A program made the position numbers and the translations under genes. Shown here piece by piece: positions 51,166-59,945 of a stretch of DNA of 64,000 nucleotides. The DNA is from Pseudobacteroides cellulosolvens ATCC 35603 = DSM 2933 (lineage in GTDB: Bacteria > Bacillota > Clostridia > Acetivibrionales > DSM-2933): the NCBI RefSeq assembly GCF_001262605.1, contig NZ_LGTC01000001.1:5032001-5096000 (forward strand), written 5' to 3'. The notes below the pieces were generated by a model, which was not told where the DNA came from, did not search any database, and was given only the letters and a program-made list of their open reading frames with translations. Positions within the stretch are counted from its first letter, which is position 1. Each line of letters begins with the position of its first letter.

Positions 51166-52530
51166 TTAAGCCACCTTCAACGGGCAGATTGAATCGGATA
51201 TTTCCTTTTTTATCTGCTCAAGACGCTCGGGAGTTCTGGCCTCGCACCGCACGATAAGCTCAGGACCTGTATTTGACGCTCTGACCAACCCCCAGCCGTC
51301 ACCAAACTGTACACGAACTCCATCTATATCAATGATGTTATTGCCTGAAGCCTTAAAATATGTTTTTGCCTTGCCCACATAAAAGAGCTTTTCTTCCTCT
51401 GTGCACTCAACCCTGATTTCAGGGGTTGCATAGGTTTTAGGCACATCTGCCAAAAGCTCGCTTAAGGACTTGCTGCTTCCAGACAGGATTCTTAATAGCC
51501 TTGCACATGCATAGAATGCATCATCATACCCGAAATACTCATCCGCAAAGAACATATGTCCGGACATTTCTCCGGTAAATACTGCATTAATTTCCTTCAT
51601 TTTTGCCTTTATGAGAGAATGGCCGGTCTTGTAGAATATAGGCTGCCCTCCGAGTCTTTTTACCTCGTCCACCAGTGTTTCGGAGCACTTCACCTCAACA
51701 ATGGCAGGAGTGCCTGGGTGCTTGGGCAGTATCTCCCTCCAGAAAAGGATCATCAGCATGTCTCCCCATATGATGTTACCCTGGTTGTCAACAACCCCAA
51801 GCCGGTCTCCATCCCCGTCAAAGCCTACCCCAAGATCTGCCTTGTTGGCCTTGACAGCCTTTATTAAATCCTTTAGGTTTTCCGGCTTTACCGGGTCGGG
51901 AAAATGGTTGGGGAAATCCGGGTTGGAATCGCAATAAAGGGGTATAGCCTCACAGCCCAACTCCTTAAGAAGCTTGGGTGCAAAAAGCCCCGCTGTACCA
52001 TTGCCGCAGTCTACCACAACCTTGAGCCTACGTCCCGGAAGCTTGATTTTTTCCTTTACCATACTTATATAGTCCTTCACAGGAGATTGTACAGTCAGCT
52101 TTCCCTGTCCGCTATCAAAATCATCCTCTTGAATCATCCTTTTGATATCCTGTAGCTCTTCACCATATAATGTCCTGCCGTCATACTGCACCTTGAAGCC
52201 GTTATATTTTGCAGGGTTATGGCTTGCCGTAATCATAATGCCTGATTTTATGTTATATAGGTGTGTGGCGTAGTAGAATATGGGGGATACCACCACTCCG
52301 ATATCCTTTACATTTATGCCTGTATCCAGAAGCCCCTTTACCAAGCTGTTGAAGAGCTCGGGAGAGGATTTCCTGTTATCCTTACCTACAACAGCTTCTA
52401 TCTCCCCTTTTCTTTTGATATAGGTTCCAAAGGCTTTTCCGATAAGCTCTGCGTCCTTTGCCGTCAAATCTTCATTGTATATACCCCGTATATCGTATTG
52501 TCTGAAAATTCCTTCGTTTATACTGCTCAT
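51166..52530 (-). CDS. manB: Phosphomannomutase/phosphoglucomutase
   Basis: This 454-residue alpha-D-phosphohexomutase has the phosphoserine loop TASHNP (about 101-106), the metal loop FDGDGDRLG, the sugar-binding GEMSGHMFF and the phosphate-binding RASNTGPEL. It probably turns M6P into M1P for GDP-mannose synthesis; the family also uses glucose phosphates. The ATG at 52530 follows GGAGTGAGG. Its position between glycan genes and groES supports a mannose role. Confidence 0.9.
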   Translation of the reverse strand: MSSINEGIFRQYDIRGIYNEDLTAKDAELIGKAFGTYIKRKGEIEAVVGKDNRKSSPELFNSLVKGLLDTGINVKDIGVVVSPIFYYATHLYNIKSGIMITASHNPAKYNGFKVQYDGRTLYGEELQDIKRMIQEDDFDSGQGKLTVQSPVKDYISMVKEKIKLPGRRLKVVVDCGNGTAGLFAPKLLKELGCEAIPLYCDSNPDFPNHFPDPVKPENLKDLIKAVKANKADLGVGFDGDGDRLGVVDNQGNIIWGDMLMILFWREILPKHPGTPAIVEVKCSETLVDEVKRLGGQPIFYKTGHSLIKAKMKEINAVFTGEMSGHMFFADEYFGYDDAFYACARLLRILSGSSKSLSELLADVPKTYATPEIRVECTEEEKLFYVGKAKTYFKASGNNIIDIDGVRVQFGDGWGLVRASNTGPELIVRCEARTPERLEQIKKEISDSICPLKVA

Positions 52531-52548
52531 TTTGCCTCACTCCTTTTC

Positions 52549-53583
52549 TCACACATTAACCTCAGATATTTTCATATACGATATTACATACGAAACAAGG
52601 CTTTCCGCTCCCATATTCAGGTTTACACCCTGCTGGGTCAGTCCGTCATAGCAGCCTCCCGTTTCGCTGTCGACAAGGCTGATTCCCTTGGAGTTGACAC
52701 CCTCGTACCATGCATGACAGCTTTTCGCCTTATGTAAATATTTCTTTTTTCCGGTTGCTTCATAAGCCTCCAGATAGGTTAAAACTCCTTCACAGGCTTC
52801 CACCGTCTGCTCATCGAACTCAGCCGGGTGCCCTCCCTTCAAAAGCCATCCATTACAGCCTACAGGCTTGAAATATCCATCCTTAAAGGTTACCCCGCCA
52901 AGAAACTCCAGGCTTTCCTCGGCTATATCAAGAAATCTCTTTTCTCCTGTAGCCCTGTAAGCAGATATGAGCGACCATGGAAGAACATTATTGCAATATG
53001 CTACAATATTCTCAAACCACTTCCAATCTCCGTCCCTGTACTCCTCATACTGGCGGCAAAGGGACTGAGCTGCTTCAAAAACAAGCCTTCTCGCATCTTC
53101 GCCTTCAAGGTGGGAAAGACCTATGATGGAATATGCCTTTGCCCTTGGTGAATTGAGAGAAGTCACATGAGGCATCGCATTTTTTAGTATATGTGCAAGC
53201 CCGTACTTAACCCCTTTAGGGGTATATTCATTGAAAAGCGCAAATCCCAACGCCCACAGACATCTACCAAAGCAATCCTCCGAGCCTTCCTCCTCAAGCC
53301 ATTTCCTGTCATAGCTCATAAAGTTTTTAAATTTGCCCTCTTTATTTTGTGCGTTTAATATAAAGGATGCATACCTATAAACAAGATCAAGGTATTTCTT
53401 CTTTTCATATCTGCCATACAGCATCAGTGCCATAATCAATGCTCTGGCATTGTCATCAGTTGTATAGCCATGGTTCGGGTCTGGAATGGAATATTTTGAG
53501 TGCTGCAGCATTCCGGTATCATCGGTTAGCCGGAAGATGTGGTCGTCCTTCAAAACTTCACTAATATAAAGCCTTCCCATCAT
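52549..53583 (-). CDS. Probable (alpha/alpha)6-barrel glycan-active protein
   Basis: This 344-residue protein has repeated helical hairpins with conserved aromatic and acidic residues (GYTTDDNARALIMALMLYG, SEDCFGRCLWALGFAL, NNVLPWSLISAYRATGEKRFL, FDEQTVEACEGVLTYLEAY). This is the look of six-hairpin glycosidases. I cannot name a substrate. It overlaps the GT4 gene by 4 bases, suggesting the two act together; in some genomes similar domains are said to be fused to glycosyltransferases, but I cannot check that here. Confidence 0.7.
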   Translation of the reverse strand: MMGRLYISEVLKDDHIFRLTDDTGMLQHSKYSIPDPNHGYTTDDNARALIMALMLYGRYEKKKYLDLVYRYASFILNAQNKEGKFKNFMSYDRKWLEEEGSEDCFGRCLWALGFALFNEYTPKGVKYGLAHILKNAMPHVTSLNSPRAKAYSIIGLSHLEGEDARRLVFEAAQSLCRQYEEYRDGDWKWFENIVAYCNNVLPWSLISAYRATGEKRFLDIAEESLEFLGGVTFKDGYFKPVGCNGWLLKGGHPAEFDEQTVEACEGVLTYLEAYEATGKKKYLHKAKSCHAWYEGVNSKGISLVDSETGGCYDGLTQQGVNLNMGAESLVSYVISYMKISEVNV

Positions 53584-54755
53584 ACCACCATGCTGCCCAC
53601 AAGCTTCATTTCTTCAAGAGTATCTATAAAGAGCTTTGTATAATGATTTGCAACATTACCCCACATCATAGTCCTGCCAACACTCAAGGTCCGTCTTTCC
53701 ATTTCCTTTTTAGCTTCTGGATTTTTTAATACATACTTGATATGTCTTGCCAGTGAATGGGCATCGTTAAACTCTGCCAGAAGTCCTCTGCCCTCTGAAA
53801 GCATTTCCTTTGCATAACTGTAAGGTGTGGATACTATGACCCTTCCATACCCGACAGCGTAAGCCAGGGTTCCGCTGACTGCTTGATCTTTTCCAAGGTA
53901 CGGTGTCATGTAGATGTCCGACAACTGGAGATAGTGTATAATTTCATCCTTTGAAAGGTATTTATCTACAAACCATACATGCTCCTTTATTCCTAGCCTG
54001 TCTACCAATTCCATCAGCTTTTCCCTGTATTCTTCGCCCGACTCTTTTTTTACACATGGGTGTGTCTGTCCAAGAATCAGGTAGACAATGTCCTTATGCT
54101 CCTTAGCCACCTTTGCAATGGCTTCTATGCCATATTCCAGCCCTTTGCCTGGACTTAAAAGTCCGAAGGTGCTGACAACGCTACGACCCGAAAGACCTTG
54201 CTTTTCTTTCAGAGTATCTCTTGACTCGAGAATCCTGTAGGGTACACCATGGTGTATCACCTCTATTTTTGACGGGTCTATACCATAAACCTTCTCAAGG
54301 ATAGGCTTTGTATTTTTTGCCATAGTGATAATCTTAGCACTTTTTTCGCCAAGCAGCTCCAGTATTTCCCTTTGCTTTTCAGAAGGTCTGGGAAGTACTG
54401 TGTGAAGTGTGGTGACAAATGGTATTTGCAGGTTGTCAACCAGGTCAAGTATGTATTCGCCTGCCTCTCCACCAAATATGCCGTACTCATGCTCTATTAC
54501 AAGAAGCTCTATATTTGAATTGTTAATAGCCTCTGCTGTGTTGATATAGCTTTCCCTGTCATGCTGCCAAAGCTCCATGATAACCCTGTCGCTGTAGCTG
54601 TAATCATTATTACTCACGGCGATAACCTTTGGCTTATTTAAAAGACTAACGTTATCAAGCTCCCTTACAAGGTCCTGGGTAAAGGTTGCAAGTCCGCATT
54701 CCCTTGAAGGGTAAGTACTTAAAAATGCCACATTCCGTATTCTGTTTGAAACCAT
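53580..54755 (-). CDS. GT4-family glycosyltransferase, probable mannosyltransferase
   Basis: This 391-residue GT-B enzyme has an N-terminal acceptor domain (STYPSRECGLATFTQDLV) and a C-terminal donor domain with GLLSPGKGLEYGIEA and the region KDQAVSGTLAYAVGYG. Membrane segments are absent, so it works in the cytosol. The GDP-mannose donor is inferred from the guanylyltransferase and phosphomannomutase genes beside it. The ATG at 54755 follows AAGGAGG by 7 bases. Confidence 0.8.
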   Translation of the reverse strand: MVSNRIRNVAFLSTYPSRECGLATFTQDLVRELDNVSLLNKPKVIAVSNNDYSYSDRVIMELWQHDRESYINTAEAINNSNIELLVIEHEYGIFGGEAGEYILDLVDNLQIPFVTTLHTVLPRPSEKQREILELLGEKSAKIITMAKNTKPILEKVYGIDPSKIEVIHHGVPYRILESRDTLKEKQGLSGRSVVSTFGLLSPGKGLEYGIEAIAKVAKEHKDIVYLILGQTHPCVKKESGEEYREKLMELVDRLGIKEHVWFVDKYLSKDEIIHYLQLSDIYMTPYLGKDQAVSGTLAYAVGYGRVIVSTPYSYAKEMLSEGRGLLAEFNDAHSLARHIKYVLKNPEAKKEMERRTLSVGRTMMWGNVANHYTKLFIDTLEEMKLVGSMVV

Positions 54756-54854
54756 GCCCAAACCTCCTTTTTATTGTTGTAAGAGACACACCTCTCTGAA
54801 AGTATTCCTTTTACGTTGAGGAATGTCCACATTTTTTCGCTAAAGCTGTCTTTT

Positions 54855-55898
54855 CTACACTGCTATCGGATGACTGAAGTTTTCTGTCAAAACAGTATTA
54901 TACTCTTCACTATTTCGATCAACTCTGCAATTGGACATAACCACTGAGTTTACAACCGATGCTCCGCCTCCGACATGAACATGATCCCAGACCACACTTC
55001 CTACAACCTTGGCACCCATGCCCACTGAAGAGTCATCGCACAAGGCAGTATCCGGGCCTATAACTGCAAAGGAGCCGATTTCAACATTATCCCCTATATA
55101 CACTGGCCCGATTATCTTTGCGTTATGGCTTATCTTCGCCGTCTTGCTGATGCATTGCAGATTTTTGTTAAAGTCATGGTTACCAATCTGCAAATTCCCT
55201 TCAAGGATATCATTATGAGCCTTAAGGTATTTTTCGGGTGTACCCAGGTCAAGCCAATAGGAGCACCGGTTATAAACTGCTATCTTAAATCCTTTTTGAA
55301 GGAGCAGCGGATATGTTTCCCTTTCAATGGACACTGCCCTTCCAGAAGGAATTTCGTCCAAAAGCTGCGGTTCAAATATATACACACCTGCATTGATCAG
55401 GTTGGAGCTGCTTTCATGGGGCTGGGGCTTTTCCTTGAAGGCAGTAACGAATCCGTTTTTATCATGCTCAATCACTCCATAGGCTGAAGGATTGTCAACC
55501 TGCGTTACCGCAATGGTTGCAAGGGCTCCCTTTTCCTTGTGGAAACGTATCATTTCAGAGATATCAATGTCGCTTAGGATATCTGCATTAAATACCAGGA
55601 AGGTGTCATTGAAAAATCTCTGTGCATTTTTGATTGCACCAGCGGTGCCCAAAGGCACATCCTCGGAGATATAGCTGATTTTCACTCCCAGTTTTCTTCC
55701 GTCTTCAAAATACTTCTCAATTTTATGAGGCTTGTAGCAGGTGCTCAGTACAATCTCATCAACACCATGCTTTTTAAGGTTTTCAATATTCCTTTCTAAA
55801 AGAGGCTTGCCCATAATTGGCACCATTGGCTTAGGCAAGTCATCTGTAATTGGTTTTAATCGGGTTCCTAACCCACCTGCTAAAAATAATGCCTTCAT
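54855..55898 (-). CDS. Mannose-1-phosphate guanylyltransferase-like nucleotidyltransferase
   Basis: This 347-residue protein has the nucleotidyltransferase domain (GGLGTRLKPIT at 6-16, KPMVPIMGKP, NADILSD) and a C-terminal left-handed beta-helix (about 250-347, GPVYIGDNVEIGSFAVIGPD). Closest in layout to GDP-mannose pyrophosphorylases; glucose-1-phosphate use cannot be excluded. The ATG at 55898 follows GGGAGG. Its product would feed the GT4 enzyme next to it. Confidence 0.82.
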   Translation of the reverse strand: MKALFLAGGLGTRLKPITDDLPKPMVPIMGKPLLERNIENLKKHGVDEIVLSTCYKPHKIEKYFEDGRKLGVKISYISEDVPLGTAGAIKNAQRFFNDTFLVFNADILSDIDISEMIRFHKEKGALATIAVTQVDNPSAYGVIEHDKNGFVTAFKEKPQPHESSSNLINAGVYIFEPQLLDEIPSGRAVSIERETYPLLLQKGFKIAVYNRCSYWLDLGTPEKYLKAHNDILEGNLQIGNHDFNKNLQCISKTAKISHNAKIIGPVYIGDNVEIGSFAVIGPDTALCDDSSVGMGAKVVGSVVWDHVHVGGGASVVNSVVMSNCRVDRNSEEYNTVLTENFSHPIAV

Positions 55899-55964
55899 AT
55901 GTATTCCTCCCATCTTAGTCAGTTAGTATATAATTACATTATTGCATTATGTGTAATACAAGCT

Positions 55965-56972
55965 TTACATATTAGCTTTTGGCTCAGGACACTTTTTGAT
56001 ATATTCCAGCAAATCCTTCAGATTGGTGGTTGCCATGGCAATACAGGTGTCTGCTGCACCATAATACATCTTGATTTCCCCTGTTTTTTCGTCATATACC
56101 CACCCACAGGGGAACACTACATCATCTACGTCCCCTTCTCTTTCATAGAACTCATGGGGGCCAAATACCCACTCATCACTTCTCCGCAATACCCTGAAGG
56201 GGTTTTCAAGGTCCAAAAGGGCGAGTCCAAGCCTGTATATGGCTCCGGCTGCAGTCTGTCGTACTCCATGGTAAAGTATGAGCCAGCCTTCAGGAGTTTC
56301 AAGGGGAGGTGTGTTAAGTCCCACCTTGTTTGCATCCCACCATCCGCCTTGTCTTGCATCAATCAGTATCTGGTGTTCTCCCCAATATTTAAGGTCATCC
56401 GACCGTGACACCCATATATGAGCACCCGGTCCATGGTGTGCAGGAATGGGTCTATGTATAAGCAGCCATTTACCGTTAATTCTTTTCGGGAACAGTGCAG
56501 CATCCTTGTCCTCCGGCGGCATTACAGGTCCCAATCTCTCATAGCTTTCAAAATCCTTCGTTAAGGCCATTGAAACCAAGGGGCCGCCTTTTGAGTAGGC
56601 AGTATATACAACAGCATACTTCCTAAGCTCCTCCACCCAGGTAATCCTCGGGTCCTCAATACCCCATTCCTCCTCGGGATATCTCTCCGAATCAGGCTCG
56701 AGGGTGGGCTTTTCATCTATCACCCAATTGTTTATACCGTCATCGCTGACAGCCTTCGTTAGATGAGAAAATCCTCTCCTATCCTCAACCCTTGCCAGAA
56801 GCAGAACCTTGCCGTTATACATGGTTGCTGCAGGGTTAAATACTGTATTTGCAGCATAGGGCCAATCCTTTGATGAGAGAATTGGATTGCCGGGATTCCT
56901 TTTAAAAAGCTCCCTATAGGAATGCCTGTCAGAGCTGATAAGCTTTGTCTCAAACCTGTTTGTCATCAGCAT
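55965..56972 (-). CDS. GH130-family glycoside phosphorylase, probable mannoside phosphorylase
   Basis: This protein of about 335 residues has a five-bladed propeller of the GH130 family. Visible sites are the catalytic Asp in GIEDPRITW, Arg in ARVEDRRGF, HRPIPAHHG and the C-terminal YYGAADTCIAMA. GH130 enzymes split beta-mannosides with phosphate, releasing mannose-1-phosphate. The start is uncertain: AGAGGAG lies 4 bases from the ATG at 56972, whereas the frame opens up to 57119. It is the first gene after CIRCE1, giving a 200-base leader with the later start. Confidence 0.85.
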   Translation of the reverse strand: MLMTNRFETKLISSDRHSYRELFKRNPGNPILSSKDWPYAANTVFNPAATMYNGKVLLLARVEDRRGFSHLTKAVSDDGINNWVIDEKPTLEPDSERYPEEEWGIEDPRITWVEELRKYAVVYTAYSKGGPLVSMALTKDFESYERLGPVMPPEDKDAALFPKRINGKWLLIHRPIPAHHGPGAHIWVSRSDDLKYWGEHQILIDARQGGWWDANKVGLNTPPLETPEGWLILYHGVRQTAAGAIYRLGLALLDLENPFRVLRRSDEWVFGPHEFYEREGDVDDVVFPCGWVYDEKTGEIKMYYGAADTCIAMATTNLKDLLEYIKKCPEPKANM

Positions 56973-57147
56973 TTCACTCCTCTGTACAACATCATCGTAA
57001 TTGCGTTTTAAGTATTTCATGCGTTTTAATATTCCATAATCAAAAAAGCGCTTTAAAACCCCCTCTAGTTTTAAGATAAAATATCGATAACGAATTAACG
57101 CCATAAATATAAGTATCAAAAGTTAAAAGGAATATTAAAACGCTTTA

Positions 57148-57207
57148 TTAGCACTCAACGCCATCGAGTGCTAATAATATTTTATTAAGTTCATTTTTTT
57201 CTGTCAA
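57148..57207 (-). promoter_or_regulatory. CIRCE operator 1 with sigma-A promoter
   Basis: The exact CIRCE palindrome TTAGCACTC-N9-GAGTGCTAA (57148-57174) overlaps the start of transcription of a minus-strand promoter: TTGACA (complement of 57202-57207), 17 bases, TAAAAT (complement of 57179-57184). The layout matches CIRCE2. The first gene downstream is the GH130 phosphorylase; groES/groEL come about 6 kb later. Confidence 0.92.
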
Positions 57208-57348
57208 GATATTTTTAAAAAATTTTATAATTTTTTATGTCATTTTTTTTGCTAAGTTTGTTCTCCTTCAAAAATCACATAATAGAAGAAAAGATTTCAC
57301 GAAATAAAATACTCGTTTTATGTACATACTGTATTCAGAGGTGATGTT

Positions 57349-57627
57349 ATGACTTCACAATTTGAAGTTGACAAGTGGATAGATGAGTTAAAAAAGGATG
57401 CTAAGTTTAAAAGTCTTTGGGAATACTCTGAAAAATACGATAGCCCACAAATTGAAAAAATAAGAAGAAAACATATAAAAAAAAAATGGATAATCGGCTC
57501 TTCTCTGAATAAATGCTATTTTTTAACCATAGCAACTGATTTAGCTGGCTTTGGACATCTTGACTTAGCCAATTTTAATCATCTTTACAGCAAAATATAT
57601 ATATATTATAGGGAGGCTTTGGTGTAG
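57349..57627 (+). CDS. Small protein of unknown function
   Basis: This 92-residue protein has a good site (GAGGTGATG) before its ATG. It has a charged helical start (EVDKWIDELKKDAKFKSLWEYSEKYDSPQIEKIRRKH) and a more hydrophobic end. I do not recognise it. It faces away from the mannose island and its neighbour is a degraded gene, so it may itself be a remnant. Confidence 0.5.
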   Translation: MTSQFEVDKWIDELKKDAKFKSLWEYSEKYDSPQIEKIRRKHIKKKWIIGSSLNKCYFLTIATDLAGFGHLDLANFNHLYSKIYIYYREALV

Positions 57628-57636
57628 TTATAAGAT

Positions 57637-57832
57637 ATGAAAGAAAGAGGTTATTCCATTAGAGAAATTGACTTTGCAGGAAAGGTATAGTGGTAAGGAG
57701 TTCAGTATTGTTGCTCCCGGAACAAGGCTTTCACAATTACCTTTTAAAGCTAAAAAGCTATATAAAAATCAACCTAAACAATTCATAAGGCCAGTTTCCA
57801 ATGCTTTCGCAGCCCCAGTCCAGGTTCATTAA
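57637..57832 (+). pseudogene. Degraded gene remnant
   Basis: A start (ATG at 57637, after GGGAGG) reads MKERGYSIREIDFAGK and then breaks. In another frame (57641-57832) a protein-like stretch continues (YSGKEFSIVAPGTRLSQL, ending in AAPVQVH). Together they suggest a frameshifted short gene whose family I cannot name. Confidence 0.4.
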
Positions 57833-57892
57833 AGATAATGCATACCCCTATTCAAAATTTAAGATTTTTGAATAGGGGTATGCATTATCTTT
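57831..57892. terminator. Perfect 27-base inverted repeat
   Basis: Arms 57831-57857 and 57866-57892 are perfect inverted copies (AAAGATAATGCATACCCC at one end) around an 8-base loop. The stem is long for a terminator and could also be a small mobile repeat. It sits between the remnant and the ssrA end. Confidence 0.6.
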
Positions 57893-57958
57893 AAAAAAAG
57901 ACCTCAAACAAGAGCAAAACGAGCAAAATTTTGTTTAGAGATTGCCCATAAAACAACG

Positions 57959-57982
57959 AAAGCCACTGAAATCAGTGACTTT
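57959..57982 (-). terminator. Terminator of ssrA
   Basis: AAAGTCACTGA pairs with TCAGTGGCTTT, 2-base loop, one G-U-type mismatch, followed on the minus strand by CGTTGTTTT. It lies 28 bases after the tmRNA 3' end. Confidence 0.7.
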
Positions 57983-58010
57983 GCATTGTATTAAAAAGTT
58001 TGTTATTATT

Positions 58011-58391
58011 TGGTGGAGGCGAGGGGAGTCGAACCCCTGTCCGAAACCATATCCACAAAAGCTTCTACGAGTGTATCCCCCAATTTAGCATTCCTGACGA
58101 GCATCCCCCAAGGGCAGGGTCTACTCTACCGTAGCCTTTAAGTTCCGCTGCAGCTCAAGGCTACTACCGCAGCAGTTCTAGCATTTAACCTTCCTATGCA
58201 AAAGGCCTGACTTATCGACGCCTAGGCCCCCAGGTGCAGGAACCTGGGCTAGACGCACACGGCATTAAGCCGCGTAAGCTAAATTATCGTTTTTAGCGTT
58301 TAATTTTAAGTTCTCGTTTTTTAAGAGGCCTACGAGAATCCTCTACTCGCTACTTAAGTCTCAACAATCCCGTCGAAACCATTACGCCCCC
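58011..58391 (-). ncRNA. ssrA: Transfer-messenger RNA (tmRNA)
   Basis: The 381-base RNA starts GGGGGCGTAATGG, ends CCTCCACCA and has the tRNA-like arms (GGTTCGACTCC at the 3' side). The tag frame (58265-58297) reads AKNDNLAYAA then TAA, so stalled proteins get a tail ending YAA. The tmRNA rescues stalled ribosomes with SmpB, encoded 47 bases downstream of its 5' end on the same strand. Confidence 0.97.
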
Positions 58392-58437
58392 ATGTTACGG
58401 AATGGATTAAGAATTACTTCTTGAACATTCCAAAATT

Positions 58438-58902
58438 TTACCTGTTATTTTCCTTAAGCCTTCTGTCAATTTCCCTTTTTGCGTCTCTTTCAGCGATGTC
58501 ATCACGCTTGTCATGGAGCTTTTTACCTTTAGCAACTCCCAGTTCAAGCTTAACCTTGCTGCCCTTAAAGTATAACTGAACCGGTACCAAAGTCAACCCT
58601 TTTTGCTGAACATAGCCTATAAGTCTTCTGATCTCATACTTGTGGAGCAAAAGCTTTCTGTCCCTAATCGGATCCTTATTAAATATATTTCCCTGTTCAT
58701 AGGGACTTATATGCATGCCGCTTAAAATAACTTCCTCATCTTTTATGGAGGCATAGCTATCCTTAAGGTTTACCTTGCCCTGACGAATGGACTTAACCTC
58801 TGTTCCGGACAGAACTATTCCGGTTTCAATGGTTTGCTCTATAAAATAGTCATGTCTTGCTTTTTTATTTTGTGTTATTGGTTTTATTGATTCCTTATCC
58901 AT
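58438..58902 (-). CDS. smpB: SsrA-binding protein SmpB
   Basis: This 154-residue protein binds tmRNA and brings it to stalled ribosomes. It has marks ARHDYFIEQTIETGIVL, GTEVKSIRQGKVNL and the basic tail GKKLHDKRDDIAERD. The ATG at 58902 follows AGGTGA; the open frame runs on upstream but lacks a site. The usual smpB-ssrA pairing is present. Confidence 0.96.
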   Translation of the reverse strand: MDKESIKPITQNKKARHDYFIEQTIETGIVLSGTEVKSIRQGKVNLKDSYASIKDEEVILSGMHISPYEQGNIFNKDPIRDRKLLLHKYEIRRLIGYVQQKGLTLVPVQLYFKGSKVKLELGVAKGKKLHDKRDDIAERDAKREIDRRLKENNR

Positions 58903-59011
58903 TGTCCATTCACCTGCCAGTACGATAAAAATAACCCTTCTTTGTGAAGGGCATTTTTTACACAAAACCGATATCAATTACTTTATTATTATACCACGTT
59001 AAAATAACGTG

Positions 59012-59869
59012 TCAAGTGCCCGAAGAAAACTGGTAAACGGCCTTCATCTTCTCTAGAATATCATATGGAATCTTAAGATTGCCTCTTCCCTTACCGATTT
59101 CAATTGCAGGCTTTAAACTTCCATGATAATCACTGCCACCTGTGGCAAGGAGGTCATATTTTATAGCAAGTCTTAAAAGGTTTCCGGTATCGTCATTTGT
59201 ATTATCAACATAATGAGCCTCAATTCCCTTTAAGCCATATGATACAAGCTCTTTTACCAGCTTATCCAGACGTTTCTGATTAAGGTACAGGTATATAGGA
59301 TGTGCAAGAACAGGTATTCCTCCAGCACCAAGTATCTCTTTGATTCCTTCCTCCGGAGTGAACTTGGACTTTGGAAAAAATGCAGGTTTATCAGCTCCCA
59401 GAAACCTTTCAAATGCATCCTGAATGCTTTTTACATAACCTTTTTTCATAAGAACCCTTGCTATATGAGGCCTTGCAATAACCTTACCTCGTGCTTCACT
59501 TGTAACTTCCTCCATAGTTATATCAAACCCAAGCTCATTGAGCTTTTTTACAATCTTGGGGTTTCTTTCGTCTCTTTTCTTTATGAGCCCCTCAAGAACC
59601 TTGGTTATATTCTTGTATGTATCATTGAAGAAATACCCCAGCATATGCATTTCAGGATTGTATTCAACACTTATTTCCAACCCTGCTATAACTTCCAGCC
59701 CAACTTTTTTCCCTTCATCAAAGGCTTCTTCAATTCCATCTATTGTATCATGATCAGTAAGCGCTATAGCCGATAGCCCCATATTTTTTGCATGCCTTAC
59801 AAGCTCCCGAGGTGTAAGGCTGCCGTCAGAGGCGGTTGAATGGGTATGTAAATCAATAAGTTTTCCCAT
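59012..59869 (-). CDS. PHP-domain phosphoesterase
   Basis: This 285-residue PHP protein has metal ligands in DLHTHSTASDG, LTDHDTIDG and the HPIYLYL and GSDYHG blocks. It is close to the RNase AM/YciV type that removes 5' nucleotides from short RNAs or dephosphorylates 3',5'-bisphosphates. The substrate is not certain. The ATG at 59869 follows AAGGAGA. Confidence 0.85.
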   Translation of the reverse strand: MGKLIDLHTHSTASDGSLTPRELVRHAKNMGLSAIALTDHDTIDGIEEAFDEGKKVGLEVIAGLEISVEYNPEMHMLGYFFNDTYKNITKVLEGLIKKRDERNPKIVKKLNELGFDITMEEVTSEARGKVIARPHIARVLMKKGYVKSIQDAFERFLGADKPAFFPKSKFTPEEGIKEILGAGGIPVLAHPIYLYLNQKRLDKLVKELVSYGLKGIEAHYVDNTNDDTGNLLRLAIKYDLLATGGSDYHGSLKPAIEIGKGRGNLKIPYDILEKMKAVYQFSSGT

Positions 59870-59945
59870 CTACATTTCTCCTTTTGTTGTGCTTATTATC
59901 CTTAACTCACACTTATTATTCTCTTTAACTATTATAATTATGATG

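Noticed and set aside
57637..58391. Prophage attachment at the ssrA 3' end
   Set aside because: Integration into tmRNA is common and a broken gene lies beside it, but no repeated ssrA end and no integrase were found nearby.
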